NCBI RefSeq assembly: GCF_905475345.1
Contig: NC_066586.1
Span: 682,501 to 746,500, forward strand
Source: Vespula vulgaris
Taxonomy: Eukaryota; Arthropoda; Insecta; Hymenoptera; Vespidae
DNA: 64,000 bases
Reading direction: 5' to 3'
The position numbers and the translations under genes are program-made. Below, in pieces: positions 11,936 to 24,606 of this stretch. The notes under the pieces were generated by a model. The model made no database searches. It was not told the origin of the DNA and was given only the letters and a program-made list of their open reading frames with translations. The first letter of the stretch is position 1. Each line of letters begins with the position of its first letter.

Positions 11936-14900
11936 TTAACCATCAAGGCTATATTCTGCATCTGAGTGTGCTTGAAGATAATTCCCATCATTGGAATGAC
12001 TGTTATCTTGACAGCAATTTTCTATTACAATTGTTGCAAGTTCTTTAATTCGTTCGTACGGCCTTCGATCTATTTTAAGAGCATTCAGTTTTTCTATTCC
12101 TCCTTCTTTTATAACTAATGAACAATATTTGTGTGCTGTTTTAACATAGATAAAAATTCATGAGAAATGTTAATTGAAGGGAGAAATTATTTTTTGGGGG
12201 AAAAAAAAAACAGAAAAAAATCTCAAATACGTACGATAAACATTGGTAAGATTGGCGAGTGCCCATACAGCCCAATGTTGACATTCTGGAGTATGGTATA
12301 CATCCAGTAAACGTAAAAGCGGTAAAAATGAACGATAATTAATGTTACGTTCCGCAGATAAATCCCATCTTTCAATAGCTTGGACCATAAAATCTAAAAC
12401 TTCATCTCGGCTAGGTTTATCAAGCGTCCAAGCTTCGACACCATCGGATGCCATATGTGCGAGTATACCGGTTGCGTTATAAGATACCTATTATTGTACA
12501 GTACATAGATTAACGATAGAGAATTATTATGAAACAATGAAATATTTGAAATATTTAAAAAAATATAATACCTCGATGCCATCACTGTTAGAACGCAGTA
12601 GATTGGCAAAAACACATACATATCGATGTTGCATAAGATGTACTCTCAAATAATCTACTTCCGCGACATTACCAAGTAAACCCATCATGTTCCTCAATAA
12701 TTCTTCCTTTCCTGGATACCGCTGTAAAAAAAAAAATAATTATGCCAAATGTTTATATTTATACAGAATATCAAAAGATTAAGATACATACTTTTACACA
12801 TTTTAGAAAGAGTACCATTCCTCTTTCATCTAAAAATCGTTGACAATTTATAGCTGTTTCATCCGTCATATTCCACATCGTAGACCATGCTACTTCCAAC
12901 ACATCGTCAAATATTCCAGATTCTACTCTATATTCGACTAATTCAAGCATTGTTTTAACACAACCTAATTTGCCTAAAAGACACTTTTCTTTGCCTTCAA
13001 CTTGACAAGCTAGAGAGTTTAATAAATATATTCCAATACGTTGTACAAATCCTTCTGGCTCTGCATGCTTAGCAGAATGTAAGAGCACTTTTACTAATGC
13101 TTCGTAGTTGAACATCTGTAAATATAAAAATTGTATTGTTATTATTCTCTTCTTTTTCGTAGATATTTATAGATAGTTTTACTTATACATGTAAAACGTA
13201 GTGAAAAATCACATAAACCAATTAAAGATAGAAAAAGTACTAACCACGTCCTGTGGTATGCGAAATTGACATAATGCCAAACAACCATTACGCATCATAG
13301 TTTCTTCATCTCTATGAAGACTCATTCCTGTCAATAAAGTGCTAATAATTCTTTTCCTAACTCCTACAACTAGTTCTCCTTTTTCCTTCATTTTTACTAT
13401 GTAAAATAAAGTAGCACTGTAATAAAAATTGTCTTAAGTGTCAAATGGTGTATAAAAAATGATACATGTGCTCATTAAGACGTGCTACCTTCCAGATATT
13501 TGTATATGTTTTTGATACGGATGTTTTTCCATCGCTTCTAATACAGTACGAAGAGCTTGATCCATTCTTTGACAATTTTCATATCTGAATACATGATAGA
13601 GATCGCTCAACACTTTTTGTAATAATTCTTGTTTGTTGTTCATACAAACATGAGCCGCAATTAATATTTGATCTTCATTTGCATCTCCTGCTATCTGTAT
13701 TTATGCCACACGATTTATATAATGATGTTTATTTATGTAAAATAATATTTATGTAAAACTTTAATGCAATTGTTCAATACATACCACTTTCGCTGGTATA
13801 TCGTGTCTTTTACAAGCTGCATGAGCAGTTCCATAAAGACCTAAAAATTGTAATGGTTTGTGAATTCTAGATGCAAGACCTGGTATGTCACAAAGAGCAT
13901 TATTTGTTAAATCTTCTAAGACTGTGTCAAGGGGTCGTTCGGCAACTCCTCTTCCTGCAAGATTAGTGCCTCCAATATCCAGAGAAACTAACTCGGGCAA
14001 TCCAAGTACTATACGCCTTAAAATTCTATTAGGATGTTCAAATTGCCCTTGTTTGAAATTAGATTGCGAGATGTCCAAGTGCCTATAAATTTTCACAATT
14101 AGAATAATTAATCAATTAAAACATTGTTCAATTCCTTTGATTTTCATAAAAAAGACCTTTTCATACCTAAGTTTTTTTAAGTGACATATGTTATTAACAA
14201 ATGCTATTGGATCACCATTGACCTTTACATTGTACAATGTTAACGATACTAAATTTGGAACATGATCGTAAAAATCAAAGTTCAGTACTTCAAAACAATT
14301 GGATAAATCCAAATGAGTTAAATTTGTTAAGCCTGCCAAAAGTAAACTATACTCTCTCTCTGGAATACCAACATATCCTAACGCTAAACGTCTTAAGTTT
14401 GGTGTTTTGAAAACGTAACCACGCTCATAATGTTTAACAGGAGAGTTCTCATCTGTACCTAAAAATAATATACGCATATGTAAATATTTAATACCATCGT
14501 TAAAATATTATTATTAATCGTCATTATTAAAAATGTAAACAAATCTAATTATATACGTTTTATTACCAAATGTTAATCTTGATGGTATAACCATCGAAGT
14601 TCCATGAAATACTAGACTACGTAGGTTTTCAGAATTGGCATTTACATGTTCAATAGAAAGAACTGTTAAATTAGTGCAATTTGTGAGTTCTAAATCGGTA
14701 AGTTTATGCTTCATTAATGTTTCAACAGAAGCATCTGTCAAACTACAACTTATAATTTTAACACGTTTTAGTCTTGTGGCTGTTGTATCCTTGAAGATAG
14801 AAAAGAAGCAGTCATCGTTTTCTCTTGTTTCACTTCGCTGCATATACTCGATAAACTTATGACATATTTCTGCAGGGAAGGCAAGTCCTTTGCGTAGAGT

Positions 14901-15029
14901 ACGATGACCGTGCTTGTCTTTGACCGAAATGATATCAAGATTGTCACAAATTAATTTGAAGCAAAGATCTGTAAGCGTCTCTGGACCTAGGTACTGATCT
15001 GAATGATATAGATCATCCAGTTCGGCCAT
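11936..15029 (-). CDS. zer-1: Protein zer-1 homolog, cullin-2 ubiquitin ligase substrate receptor
   Basis: Nine coding exons give one frame of 785 aa: 15029-14567, 14458-14167, 14082-13785, 13694-13489, 13416-13245, 13115-12792, 12721-12572, 12487-12235 and 12135-11936. The first half has leucine-rich repeats (for example LRRLALGYVGIP, LVSLDIGGTNL, ending LQFLGLYG) and the second half is an armadillo-like helical array (MWNMTDETAINC, ANLTNVY, YCSLVIKEGG). This order and these motifs match the ZYG11/ZER1 family, and the link after LQFLGL (HIP-x-KV-x-GD-x-NEDQ) is closer to ZER1 than to ZYG11. Family members bind elongin B/C and cullin-2 and, in mammals, recognise N-terminal glycine degrons through the ARM domain. 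The gene starts near a conventional ATG at 15029; no signal peptide or membrane segment is seen, consistent with a cytosolic or nuclear protein. Confidence 0.9.
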
Positions 15030-16113
15030 CCTGTATGGCTTTTTTATTAAATCATATACAATCGTTCATCAGAGCACGCTACTGGACACAATTATGCAAT
15101 TACACAACTGTCAAATATGTCAAAACCTATCAGCTGGGAATGCACAAACATCTCACAATTTATTGTCAATGCTTTGATATTTTAATACCGATAAATTATC
15201 GGTTCGTCGCATTAAACTACAATGCCAACAAGATTCACTGAGACGTGTTGGTTAAAACACTTGATATGATGTCGTTACGTCGAAAACTTTCGAGAATTTT
15301 AGATAGATCGAGCATTAACCGAATGTGTATATACTCACGTTCCGCAATTTTGACATTTCACTTGACTACCGTAGTGACGCCATACTCGGCTTTGATCCAA
15401 GTTGCACTGGTTGCATCAGTTTGCACTCTGATGATAATCAAGTGCATTCCTCTTTTTACGGATATACATGTTAAAAATTTGATAAGGAATTTTTTTCTTT
15501 TTTTTTTTCTACGATTGATCGAAAATTATACTTTCTAAAAGTCAGAAAGTATTTTACCAAATTATATCTAAACGGGAAGCACATTTTGATATTCTTAAAA
15601 CTTCAAATTTCATTAGTAAAATAAGAATATTTGTTATCTGTTTATTTCTGCATAGTAATGCAAAATAATATGTGTTAATAAATATATAGGTGACGTTATT
15701 GATATCATTTCTTATCTATATGTTTAAGTTTATTATAAATCTTTATTTGTAATAGTTTGATCTAAATAGATAAATTTATAAACGCAATTCGATTCGTTAA
15801 TACAAATAACGACATAGATTTCATTTTGATTATCTAAACGTTGATATAAAGATAATATAAAAGGAATCTTATATTGAATATCACGTGAATAAGATAAGTA
15901 ATAATGATTCATTACTTTCATAAATTTATATAAACTAAACGTTAATTTAACGTCATCTCGTTAACATACTTTTATATATAAATATTAGGATTATCATATT
16001 TAATAATAGCAATATTCATAATCTCTGAAATATTCTATTAATAAATTTATACTATAATATTATATAAAAACTATTTTAATCTTTGACATTTCTTTAGAAT
16101 ACGATTTCAATTT
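15030..16113. other. Intergenic, left of a MITE
   Basis: AT-rich upstream region of zer-1. An open frame of 97 codons at 15245-15538 (+) contains one hydrophobic stretch but has no recognisable domain, no splice context and sits in the expected promoter/5' region of zer-1, so it is not annotated as a gene. Confidence 0.45.
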
Positions 16114-16115
16114 TA

Positions 16116-16288
16116 TAGTGGATGGGCCGAAAATTACTGATTTTAAAAATCAATTACTCTTTCCCAAAGTTTTTTAAGCTTCTAGTTACTTTTGTAATCT
16201 TACGATTAAAAAAAAAATTAATCTAAAACACGTCGAAATAGAATAATTGATTTTTAAAATCACCTAGGAACTTTTGGCCCAGCCTGTA
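16116..16288. mobile_element. MITE with terminal inverted repeats (copy 1)
   Basis: A roughly 173-bp element with long terminal inverted repeats and no coding capacity. The left arm reads GGGCCGAAAATTAC then TGATTTTAAAAATCAATTA; the reverse complement of the right arm reads GGGCCAAAAGTTCC then TGATTTTAAAAATCAATTA. The arms are flanked by TA on each side, the usual Tc1/mariner target-site duplication. The inner block is itself almost palindromic. A related copy lies at about 28283-28414. The class assignment is inferred from the TA flanks and TIR style; no transposase is present. Confidence 0.75.
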
Positions 16289-18071
16289 TATCTACAAGAG
16301 ATTAAGTTGCTTTTATATTACAACACTAGGTGGCAGTAGATATAAATGAATTGTATTTAATATAAGAAAAGAAAAAAAAAAGTAGGTAAATACAGTTATT
16401 GTTTTTTAAAAATTTGTGAGTTACCGATTACTAACGTAACTGTTCAAAGATTCCAAGCAAAGCAATAATGCTAAAATGTATTTTAAAGTGATATATATGA
16501 AACAGGTAGTCTATAAAAAATTTACATGTGATGAGATTAACGATAAGAATTCTAAAGAATTCAGAATTCAATAATTATATTTCGAAAATTTGTCTTTATT
16601 TGTAGAAAACAGAAAGCAATAGATGTAATCACTCCTCATCTTTGAAACGAATTGTAAGGATTTTCTTTGATCAGATTGAGAAATTTGTAAAAATTGATAT
16701 TATAAATCGCAGTTTTCATTACATACACGTTAGATGCAATATATATATATATATATATATAAAACAGTGTATACATAGTAGAGACTAAATATAGATTGAC
16801 ACTGTGGCACTAATTTGTTGAATGAAACGATAAATGTGTTGGTGCTTGGGGGACTGAACGCTATTGTGGGGTAGATCTGCAGGGTACACCAGAAATCTCT
16901 GCGCTCTTCATACGTGAACTTATCCTGTGTGAAACTCAAGTAACGCGACGTGTACGTACGTTACATATTGTAATTTTCTGGGTTTCTTTTCTTTTCTTTT
17001 TTTCTTTTGCATTTTTCTTCGCGCACCAACGAATATATAAATTGCGCGCTTCCATTTTTTCAAGTTTGATCGCGTAATTACATAGTACGTATTGTTTTAT
17101 ATTTATGACATCATAATAAAGTAAAAAAGAATAATCTATAGGACTAGAGCGTGTTCCCTTTTACTACTTAAATACAGTGATCAAAGTATTTTGGTCAGAC
17201 GCGCGCTTGCTAATATTAACTCATGGATGGATATGGATTGTATTATTACGATAACGAAAGAAGAATAGATTCTACAGATTTTCGACTGGAGTGTTAGGTG
17301 ATTGATCGTGCAATTTACATTACTCGCACTTGTAATAGTTTGTTAAGGAAACGGAGGGAGGAGAATATTAGCTCGACTACATCCGTAGTTTATTGCATAT
17401 GACGGAGAAGTTCAAAAAATGTCTATATAACAATAGTTATTGATATGTAACAGGAGTAAATCTTTTGCAAGTATTATTTGTTCAGTAACTTGTTCAAAAA
17501 TAGAGAATGAAATGAATTGTATTAACTGGTAATTTCGATATCGTGGAAGATAACTTTTTCGTTCAAACACGATCTAACGCGAATAAACTATATCTACATG
17601 ATCTACCGCTAGAATATTTTTTTAGGGTAATGTTTCTTTCGCCAATCGTTCGCCTAAAATAGGACAAGGTTGGTCGATGGGAACAACGTTGATCAAACGT
17701 TGTGATTCCCGGAAGTGGCTCGTTGTCTGTCATCCATCATCATCAAGACCCTTGTACAGATGCGTCTCACGTGACGACGATGACCGCTGAATATTTAAGA
17801 CCTCGAAACGCGAGACCAAATTGTCTTTCACCGGACCATTTACCGTATAATAATCCCTTCAATTTTTCACTCGAGCAACAATGGGCAAAGTACGAAGGGC
17901 GCGGTATATCGGTCGTGAACGCGCAAATTCAATCATTAAAACGATTTAAGTGTCCCTTTAAGTTCCCCTTCTTCTTTCTTTTTAATCTCAAATCAAATTC
18001 GCAGATTCGTAGACGTGTAAATATGATGAGGTGAATAGCGTTGTGTGTAAACGCTCGCTGGATAAACAATA
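16289..18071. other. Upstream region of the GABA transporter gene
   Basis: About 1.8 kb before the Gat start codon. It likely contains the promoter and untranslated exons. Near 17700-18034 the base composition is less AT-rich and a plus-strand open frame runs from an ATG at 17780 to 18034 (84 codons). No in-frame splice joining it to the transporter was found, so it may be an upstream ORF or 5' untranslated sequence. A good polypyrimidine/AG acceptor lies just before 18003. Confidence 0.45.
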
Positions 18072-21000
18072 ATGCCTTCGACCGGAACGGCTGGACGGTC
18101 TAAGGTAGACAGGTCCACCAGCCCTCTTTCAAGGAACCCGGTGAATCCAGTGAACCAGGTTAATCCAGTGAATCCTGTGCAGGAACTGAAGGCCCTTTTT
18201 TCCGAGCCACCTGTGAGAGTTCCGAGCGGTGGTAAGGAACAAGATTTCCGATTCGAAGCTATCGAATGTCTACAATCGTCGGTTGTGAAGGAAACAAAAG
18301 ATTTACCGGATCGAGGATCATGGAGCAGCAAGGTGATTTACCACAGTGTTCATCAAGTTCTCATTAGTGAACGATATATATTTCATACGTTCAAACGAAG
18401 ACGAGTTCTGTGCGAACATTACTCTTAATTTTTCTTTTTGTTCTCCAAGGTGGAATTCATTTTATCGGTTGTGGGTCTTGCCATCGGTTTAGGAAATGTA
18501 TGGCGATTTCCTTATCTTTGTTACAAAAATGGAGGCGGGGCCTTTATGGTTCCTTATTTTATTGCTTTGGCTCTCGCCGGTATACCCATGTTTCTAATGG
18601 AACTATCCTTGGGACAAATGATGACCATAGGTGGCCTTGGAGTCTTTAAAATAGCACCGATTTTTAAAGGTCGGAATAAATCATTTTTGTAATTGTTTAA
18701 TTTTATTATCGCGTTGGAAATAAAAAATGCAGATGGTGAAAAAGAAATATATTTCATTTGTTAAATTCATTTTACGATCTCGTTAAAATAAGGTATTATT
18801 CAAATCTAGGTATTGGATACGCTACCTGCGTGCTCTCCTGCTGGACAAATATTTATTATATTATTATACTGGCGTGGGCACTATTTTATTTGTTAGTTTC
18901 TCTACAATCAGGTACAAATATATATAAAATATGCTTATAAAATTATTCTTTATGAAATGATCATTAATTAAAATATTTCTCGAAAGATGTTCCATGGAGA
19001 AATTGCGGCAATTCATGGAATACGAATTATTGCATCACCCCCATAGATCGTCTTAAAGCGGTTTGCTGGCCAGACGAAGAGGACACGATATGTGCTACTT
19101 CGATCGGAAACTTGAGCCACACACTTCTCAATGATCCAGTAAAAGAATTTTGGGAGTAAGTTAACTTAAATCTTTTAATTAATTTATAAGAATTTTTCCT
19201 GATACTATATCATTAACATTTATTATTTTTTCCCATAAAAGGAGGCGCACTCTTCAAATTTCTTCTGGCGTTGATAATGTAGGCGGAATTAGATGGGAAT
19301 TAGCAGGTACTTTGGCTGTTGTATGGATCATGTGTTATTTTTGTATTTGGAAAGGAGTAAAATGGACAGGAAAAGTAAGACTATGTGAGCTTAATTAAAA
19401 ATAATCACTTACAAATAACAATATTATTCATTACTATACGTACTTATAGGTCGTCTATTTCACGTCCTTGTTTCCATACGCATTGCTGACAGTTTTATTG
19501 ATAAGAGGCTTGACACTGCCAGGTGCGACGGAAGGTCTGAAATATTACTTTACACCAAATCTTAGTAAACTTGGCGATCCAGAGGTATATTGAAGAGAAT
19601 TTGTTTGAGAATTTACTACAGTATTACGATTTTTAATAATTTGAATCTTATTTTTTAATTTATAGGTATGGATAGATGCAGTGACGCAAATATTCTTCTC
19701 TTACGCATTGGGACTAGGTGCTCTTGTTGCGCTCGGAAGTTACAACAAATATAACAATAATGTTTATAAGTATGTGTGGGTGTATATATAGATACGATCT
19801 TTTATTTTACGATTAACTATATAATACTATAAATTGGACTGTATTAATAATGAACGTGTTCTTTGATTGCAGAGATTCTCTTATAGTATGCACAGTAAAT
19901 ACATGTACGAGTATACTCAGTGGTGTAGTCATATTTTCTGTAGTGGGTTTTATGGCACACGAACAACAAAAACCAGTTGCCGACGTTGCTGCTTCCGGTA
20001 ATTGTATTTAAATCTATTTAATTAATTTTTAATACATTCGATTTCACTTTCAAATTCTTTATATTAGGTCCAGGTTTAGCTTTCTTAGTTTATCCTTCGG
20101 CAGTACTTCAATTGCCGGGAGCATCGATCTGGTCGTGTTTATTTTTTATTATGCTTTTATTGATTGGATTGGATAGTCAGGTAAATCGAAATTTGTAATT
20201 AATATTTTACATATCTTCAAAGGTATTATCTGAAAAATATTTCCAACAGTTTTGTACCGTGGAAGGCTTTATAACCGCTGCTGTGGACGAATGGCCTAGA
20301 CTTCTAAGAAAACGCAAGGAAATATTTATCGCTTTCGTCTGTTTTATCTCATATCTCATCGGTCTTTTATGCATAACCGAAGTAAGCATTAGCTGTTGAA
20401 AGAAAAAGAGAAAAACATAAAAAAAAAGAAAATGCAACGTAACATCAATTTTACTTTGAATATACATTTTATTTGTCAATGTTGATATTAGGGAGGAATG
20501 TATGTGTTTCAACTTTTGGATTCCTACGCGGTGAGTGGATTTTGTCTTCTATTTTTGATATTTTTTGAGTGCATCGCTGTATCATGGGCGTTCGGAATTA
20601 ATCGATTTTATGATGGCATACGAGATATGATCGGTTATTACCCTTGTTACTGGTGGAAGATATGTTGGCTATTCACTACACCAGCGGTTTGTGTGGTACG
20701 ATTTATTGCAAACAATGATTCTTTTATATAACTTTCAGCTAAGATTTAACGTCAATAATTTATCTTTAAATAGGGCGTCTTCATTTTTAATATTATCCAA
20801 TTTGTTCCTGTTAAATATCTTACATACGAATACCCATGGTGGAGTCATCTTTTGGGGTGTTTGTGTGGCTTATCTTCTATGATGTGTATTCCTTCTTATA
20901 TGATTTATATTTGGTGTGTTACACCTGGAACTACCTCAGAGGTATGTTATCGATACCTTATCAACATCTTATCAACACATGTGATAACGATACGTAAATT

Positions 21001-21117
21001 TGATTTGTTTTATAGAAATTTCGAAAGTTGGTAAGAATAGAGGACGATATTGCAACATTACGTTTGAAATTAAATGCTACAAAAACTGCTGCCATTAATT
21101 CAGGACATGAATTATAA
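18072..21117 (+). CDS. Gat: Sodium- and chloride-dependent GABA transporter (SLC6 family)
   Basis: Thirteen exons give a 655-aa frame: 18072-18332, 18450-18669, 18810-18911, 18987-19155, 19242-19374, 19450-19584, 19666-19769, 19873-19997, 20068-20180, 20250-20381, 20492-20695, 20774-20941 and 21016-21117. It has the twelve-helix SLC6 layout. Helix 1 holds the sodium/substrate site (GLGNVWRFPYLCYKNGGGAF). The extracellular loop 2 has two cysteines and N-glycosylation sites. The helix 6-8 core (IFFSYALGLGALVALGSYN, NTCTSILSG, FCTVEGFITA) is close to GAT-type transporters. It moves extracellular GABA into glia or neurons with Na+ and Cl-, ending inhibitory signalling. The N-terminal 87 residues are poorly conserved and contain a short NPVNPVNQVNPVNPV repeat. 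Another SLC6 amine or amino-acid specificity cannot be fully excluded, but the core matches GAT. It is tail to tail with MEA1. A likely AATAAA signal lies at 21446. Confidence 0.93.
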
Positions 21118-21547
21118 GTTTTTGACGATATTATTATTATTACAATTTTTTTATATGTTTTAAGTATAGCTGTAGATGAACTTGTTTAAGTTAATATGAA
21201 CAATAATGTCATATAAACATGGATTAAAAGTAAATATTAATAAGAAATGAGAGAGATAAACAATATACATGAAATAATATAATTATTAATGGTAACAGTA
21301 TTTATCAGATTAAGATTATAATTAAATATAGTTTAATACATCACCAATTATGGATATATTCACGTAACATGCATTATTCATAATATAGCACATATTAAAA
21401 AGTAAATTTTCTTATATTTGACACAAGAAATATTGTATCTTGAAAAATAAATTTCATTAACTATATTATAATAAATGTGTGGTGGAGTTTTGATCTTCTG
21501 AATATAATTTCATGTAAAATATGTAAAAGTTATTAAACTCTCTAGCT
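21118..21547. other. Convergent 3' region between Gat and MEA1
   Basis: Only 430 bp separates the stop codons of two convergent genes. It must hold both 3' untranslated regions. A plus-strand AATAAA is at 21446-21451; the sequence is AT-rich and has no open frame of note. Confidence 0.6.
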
Positions 21548-22180
21548 TCACTTTTCTTTATTTTGCATTTCTTTTATACGATCGATTAATTGTTCTTTCC
21601 ATTCTTCCTCAGAAATAGTATTTGCCCATTCTGGAATTGCTGTGGACGGTAATGTGAAAGTTGCCATCATTGATTTTACTTGATTAATTTTATCTGCATC
21701 CATATCTATATTAGATCTATTAGATGGAGATGACCATACTTCTATTGTTTCGTTAAGGCATGTCTAAAATGTTTATAGACAAATTGATTAGGTAGTTAAG
21801 TAACTGTAATAATTTTTAAACATAAATATTTTTACCTGCTGTGAATCGCTTAATGATACAGGTACTGCATGATTTGTTTCACCAGTTTGAGATATCCATT
21901 CGTCATCCTAAAAATATACATTATTAATATAAAAATGATAGTTAAATTGAGTATATATATTAATATAATTATAATATATATTTCAAAATATAATATTACA
22001 AACTTCATCATCCTCTAATATAAGATCGCTATCAGTAGGTAATTGAGATAATGGCATATATCCAGCCATTGCAATATCTTCATCTTCGCTGTCAGAATCT
22101 GTTGCCATCCTTGTATCAATGATCAAATTAGGTACATTTAAACTTTCTTCTATAGGTTCTTGAGTAGGTTCAGGAGACAT
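21548..22180 (-). CDS. MEA1: Male-enhanced antigen 1 (MEA1) homolog
   Basis: Three coding exons give 154 aa: 22180-22004, 21907-21836 and 21763-21548, all phase 0. The N-terminal half is acidic and disordered (DSDSEDED) with a GYMPLSQLP motif equivalent to the GY-x-PL segment of MEA1. The C-terminal half has the conserved block V-K-x-x-MA-x-x-LP-x-x-x-(I/V)PxWA, followed by EEEW and a basic, Glu/Lys-rich tail. In mammals MEA1 is a small conserved protein first described in testis; its molecular role is not well established and none is claimed here. No signal peptide or membrane span is visible. Confidence 0.85.
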
Positions 22181-23266
22181 TATGCATTAGGATATATCAC
22201 ATCAAATATATTTTCTATAAATGCATATTTTTAATCCTTTTTTTTATTCACAGCAATTGAAAAAATGCTTATTGTTATTCTTTTTGATGATATTCCTAAC
22301 CCTATTTTTTTCCTAAAAACAAATTTTACATTTTTTAATATAATACATCATTATTTATACATTTTCAGAAGATATAACAAGATTTAAGTTATGTTAATTT
22401 AGAGAAATATATATCGAATTAAATGTGCCAGAAACTAGAACATTACAAATACCCATAATATTTGACACATCACAGCTGATTCCAGAAATTCGACGGAAAA
22501 ACATCCAATCAAATATGGCAAAAGAGCGCCATCTTTCAATAAACGCGCGAAAATACAAATTCGAAAAATACAAGACTCGACCAAGAGTGAAAGTAAATTA
22601 TCAGAGAATAAAATAAAAAATATTTAATCTCTGGAATAGCAACGCAAAACAACTATAGTAAGTATCTTATACGTATAAAATATAATGAAAAATTGAAGTA
22701 TATATCAATATTATAAATAATTAAAAATTGACAATAGTTTAACATCACCATTCATTGTTAGATAGCGTATAAAAGTAATAAAATATATATGTAAAATAAA
22801 ATTTATAATAAAATATATTTTCGTATTCAGAAGTACGAATTATTTCCAAAGAAGACACAAATAATCGTAGAAAATTATAGAAGAAAAGTAGCAAAAAATA
22901 TTTCGCTATATCAAACTTGGATTACATTATCGGAAGGTTGATTAAAACATCTAAAATTGTGGTTACTAATCGCGAATATCATTTCGTCCTCTAACTTTAT
23001 TTCGTTATAAAGCTGTTCGTTCGAATAAGATTCATAGAAACAAAATATAATTTTGAGGACGCGTGGAAAGTGGGGATAACTAATCGCTGAACTTGCGTTT
23101 ATGACGAGACTCGAGTGTCTGTCGTAATTAATTAAGCTAATGACTGAGGCTCCGGGTTTTATCGTACATCACAGACAAGAAATCATGTAGGATGAATGGC
23201 GCCCCGCCACTAAGCCGACTGCAGTAGTAATCCAGTGCAACGTCGAGTGGTATCGCACAAGTAGAC
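22181..23266. other. Divergent intergenic region MEA1 / lipase
   Basis: About 1.1 kb between a leftward and a rightward gene, holding both promoters. An open frame at 22425-22616 (+, 63 codons, opening with GTG) is basic and low in complexity and is not supported. The stretch 23080-23260 is less AT-rich and probably is the lipase core promoter and 5' untranslated region. Confidence 0.5.
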
Positions 23267-24562
23267 ATGTCACTTGTTGAATCCTACATTCTTTTAGCGA
23301 CCGCCTTCGTATCAGGTAAAGAGTGTAACACACGACATAATTAGAATTTTTAACATATTGAGACGTACCGTATGCGCGTTCGTAATATCAGAGATTAGGA
23401 TATGTAAATGGTCGAAAGTTTATCATGAACATTTTCTCATGATTTTCAGCGTACGCGCATCCGCAAAACACGTTATTAAACGACGTAGAAACGATCATCA
23501 AGTCGGTTTTTAAGGCAGCACGAGAACCAGCAACGTTTAATTTGTATACCAGGTATGATAATACGATATATTATTTTATCTTATTCGTTACGATAAATTC
23601 GGTAAAAGAAAGTATAAAATTAACATCGACTTGTTACATATACAAAGACACATACACATATTAGAGCTTATTTCATTGTCCGAGTTTATTACATACGCGT
23701 GAAATTTAATAATATAATTGAATGAAAAAATTATATTTGCGTTATACCTTGCATATTACTTGATCAGGAACTATGAAAAGTTGCGAGGTCGAAGCTTCGC
23801 GCGTTTGCCCTTTCTTGTCGAGGATCGATCGATAGGAGAAATTTTTCGCCGGTGCGGAGCCAATGTTATGCGTTGCTATAAACGAAGCATTAATTTTTTA
23901 AATGATACGTGCAATCAGAAAGCGTCCGCATTCTATTCTCAGCGCTGACGCTCGACTGACTATCATCCATGCGTAAATATCTCAGACGCGCCTCCACTTC
24001 TTTTTTTCTTCTGCTTCTTCATCATCATCTTCTTCTTCTTCTTCTTCTTTTTTCATTTCATCTCATGCCGATTGTCCCGATTGAAAAGGAGGATAAAACG
24101 AGGCGCCACTCGAATACTGAAAATGAATATTCGACTGGCGTCTCGTTATTTTCTTGCTTAAAGAATAATTAAACTAGAAATGTATCGTTGATTTTAATAT
24201 AATAAAAAAGTAACTTTTTTCCTGTAAATATTTTTTATTTGTATAGTTTCGATATATTATTTTTACATGAGAAAACGATCAATGAAATAATGAACGATTA
24301 TGATAGATCCATGTTGGAATTAACTAATCTTTGGTTAAAATGTAAATATCAATGGTTAAATAATTATATAATTATACAGGGAAAATCCTTTCGGTGAGGA
24401 ACAGTTATTCTTGAATAATACAGAAGTCCTCTATGCATCTCACTTTAATGAAAGTCGTCCAACGAAGTTTATCGTTCATGGATTTAGCGACACTGGTAAT
24501 GAAGCATGGGTACGAGGACTCATAGACGGTAAGCATTATTAATAAAATAGAAAAAAAGAGAG

Positions 24563-24606
<44 letters not shown>

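Noticed and set aside
15245..15538. 97-codon plus-strand frame with a hydrophobic segment
   Set aside because: No domain, no splice partner and in the promoter region of zer-1; length is within chance for this composition.
22425..22616. Basic 63-codon frame between MEA1 and the lipase
   Set aside because: Opens with GTG, low complexity, and overlaps the expected divergent promoter.
23718..24172. Two plus-strand frames inside lipase intron 2
   Set aside because: They lie between well-supported lipase exons, one is built on a TTC repeat, and neither joins in phase with the gene.
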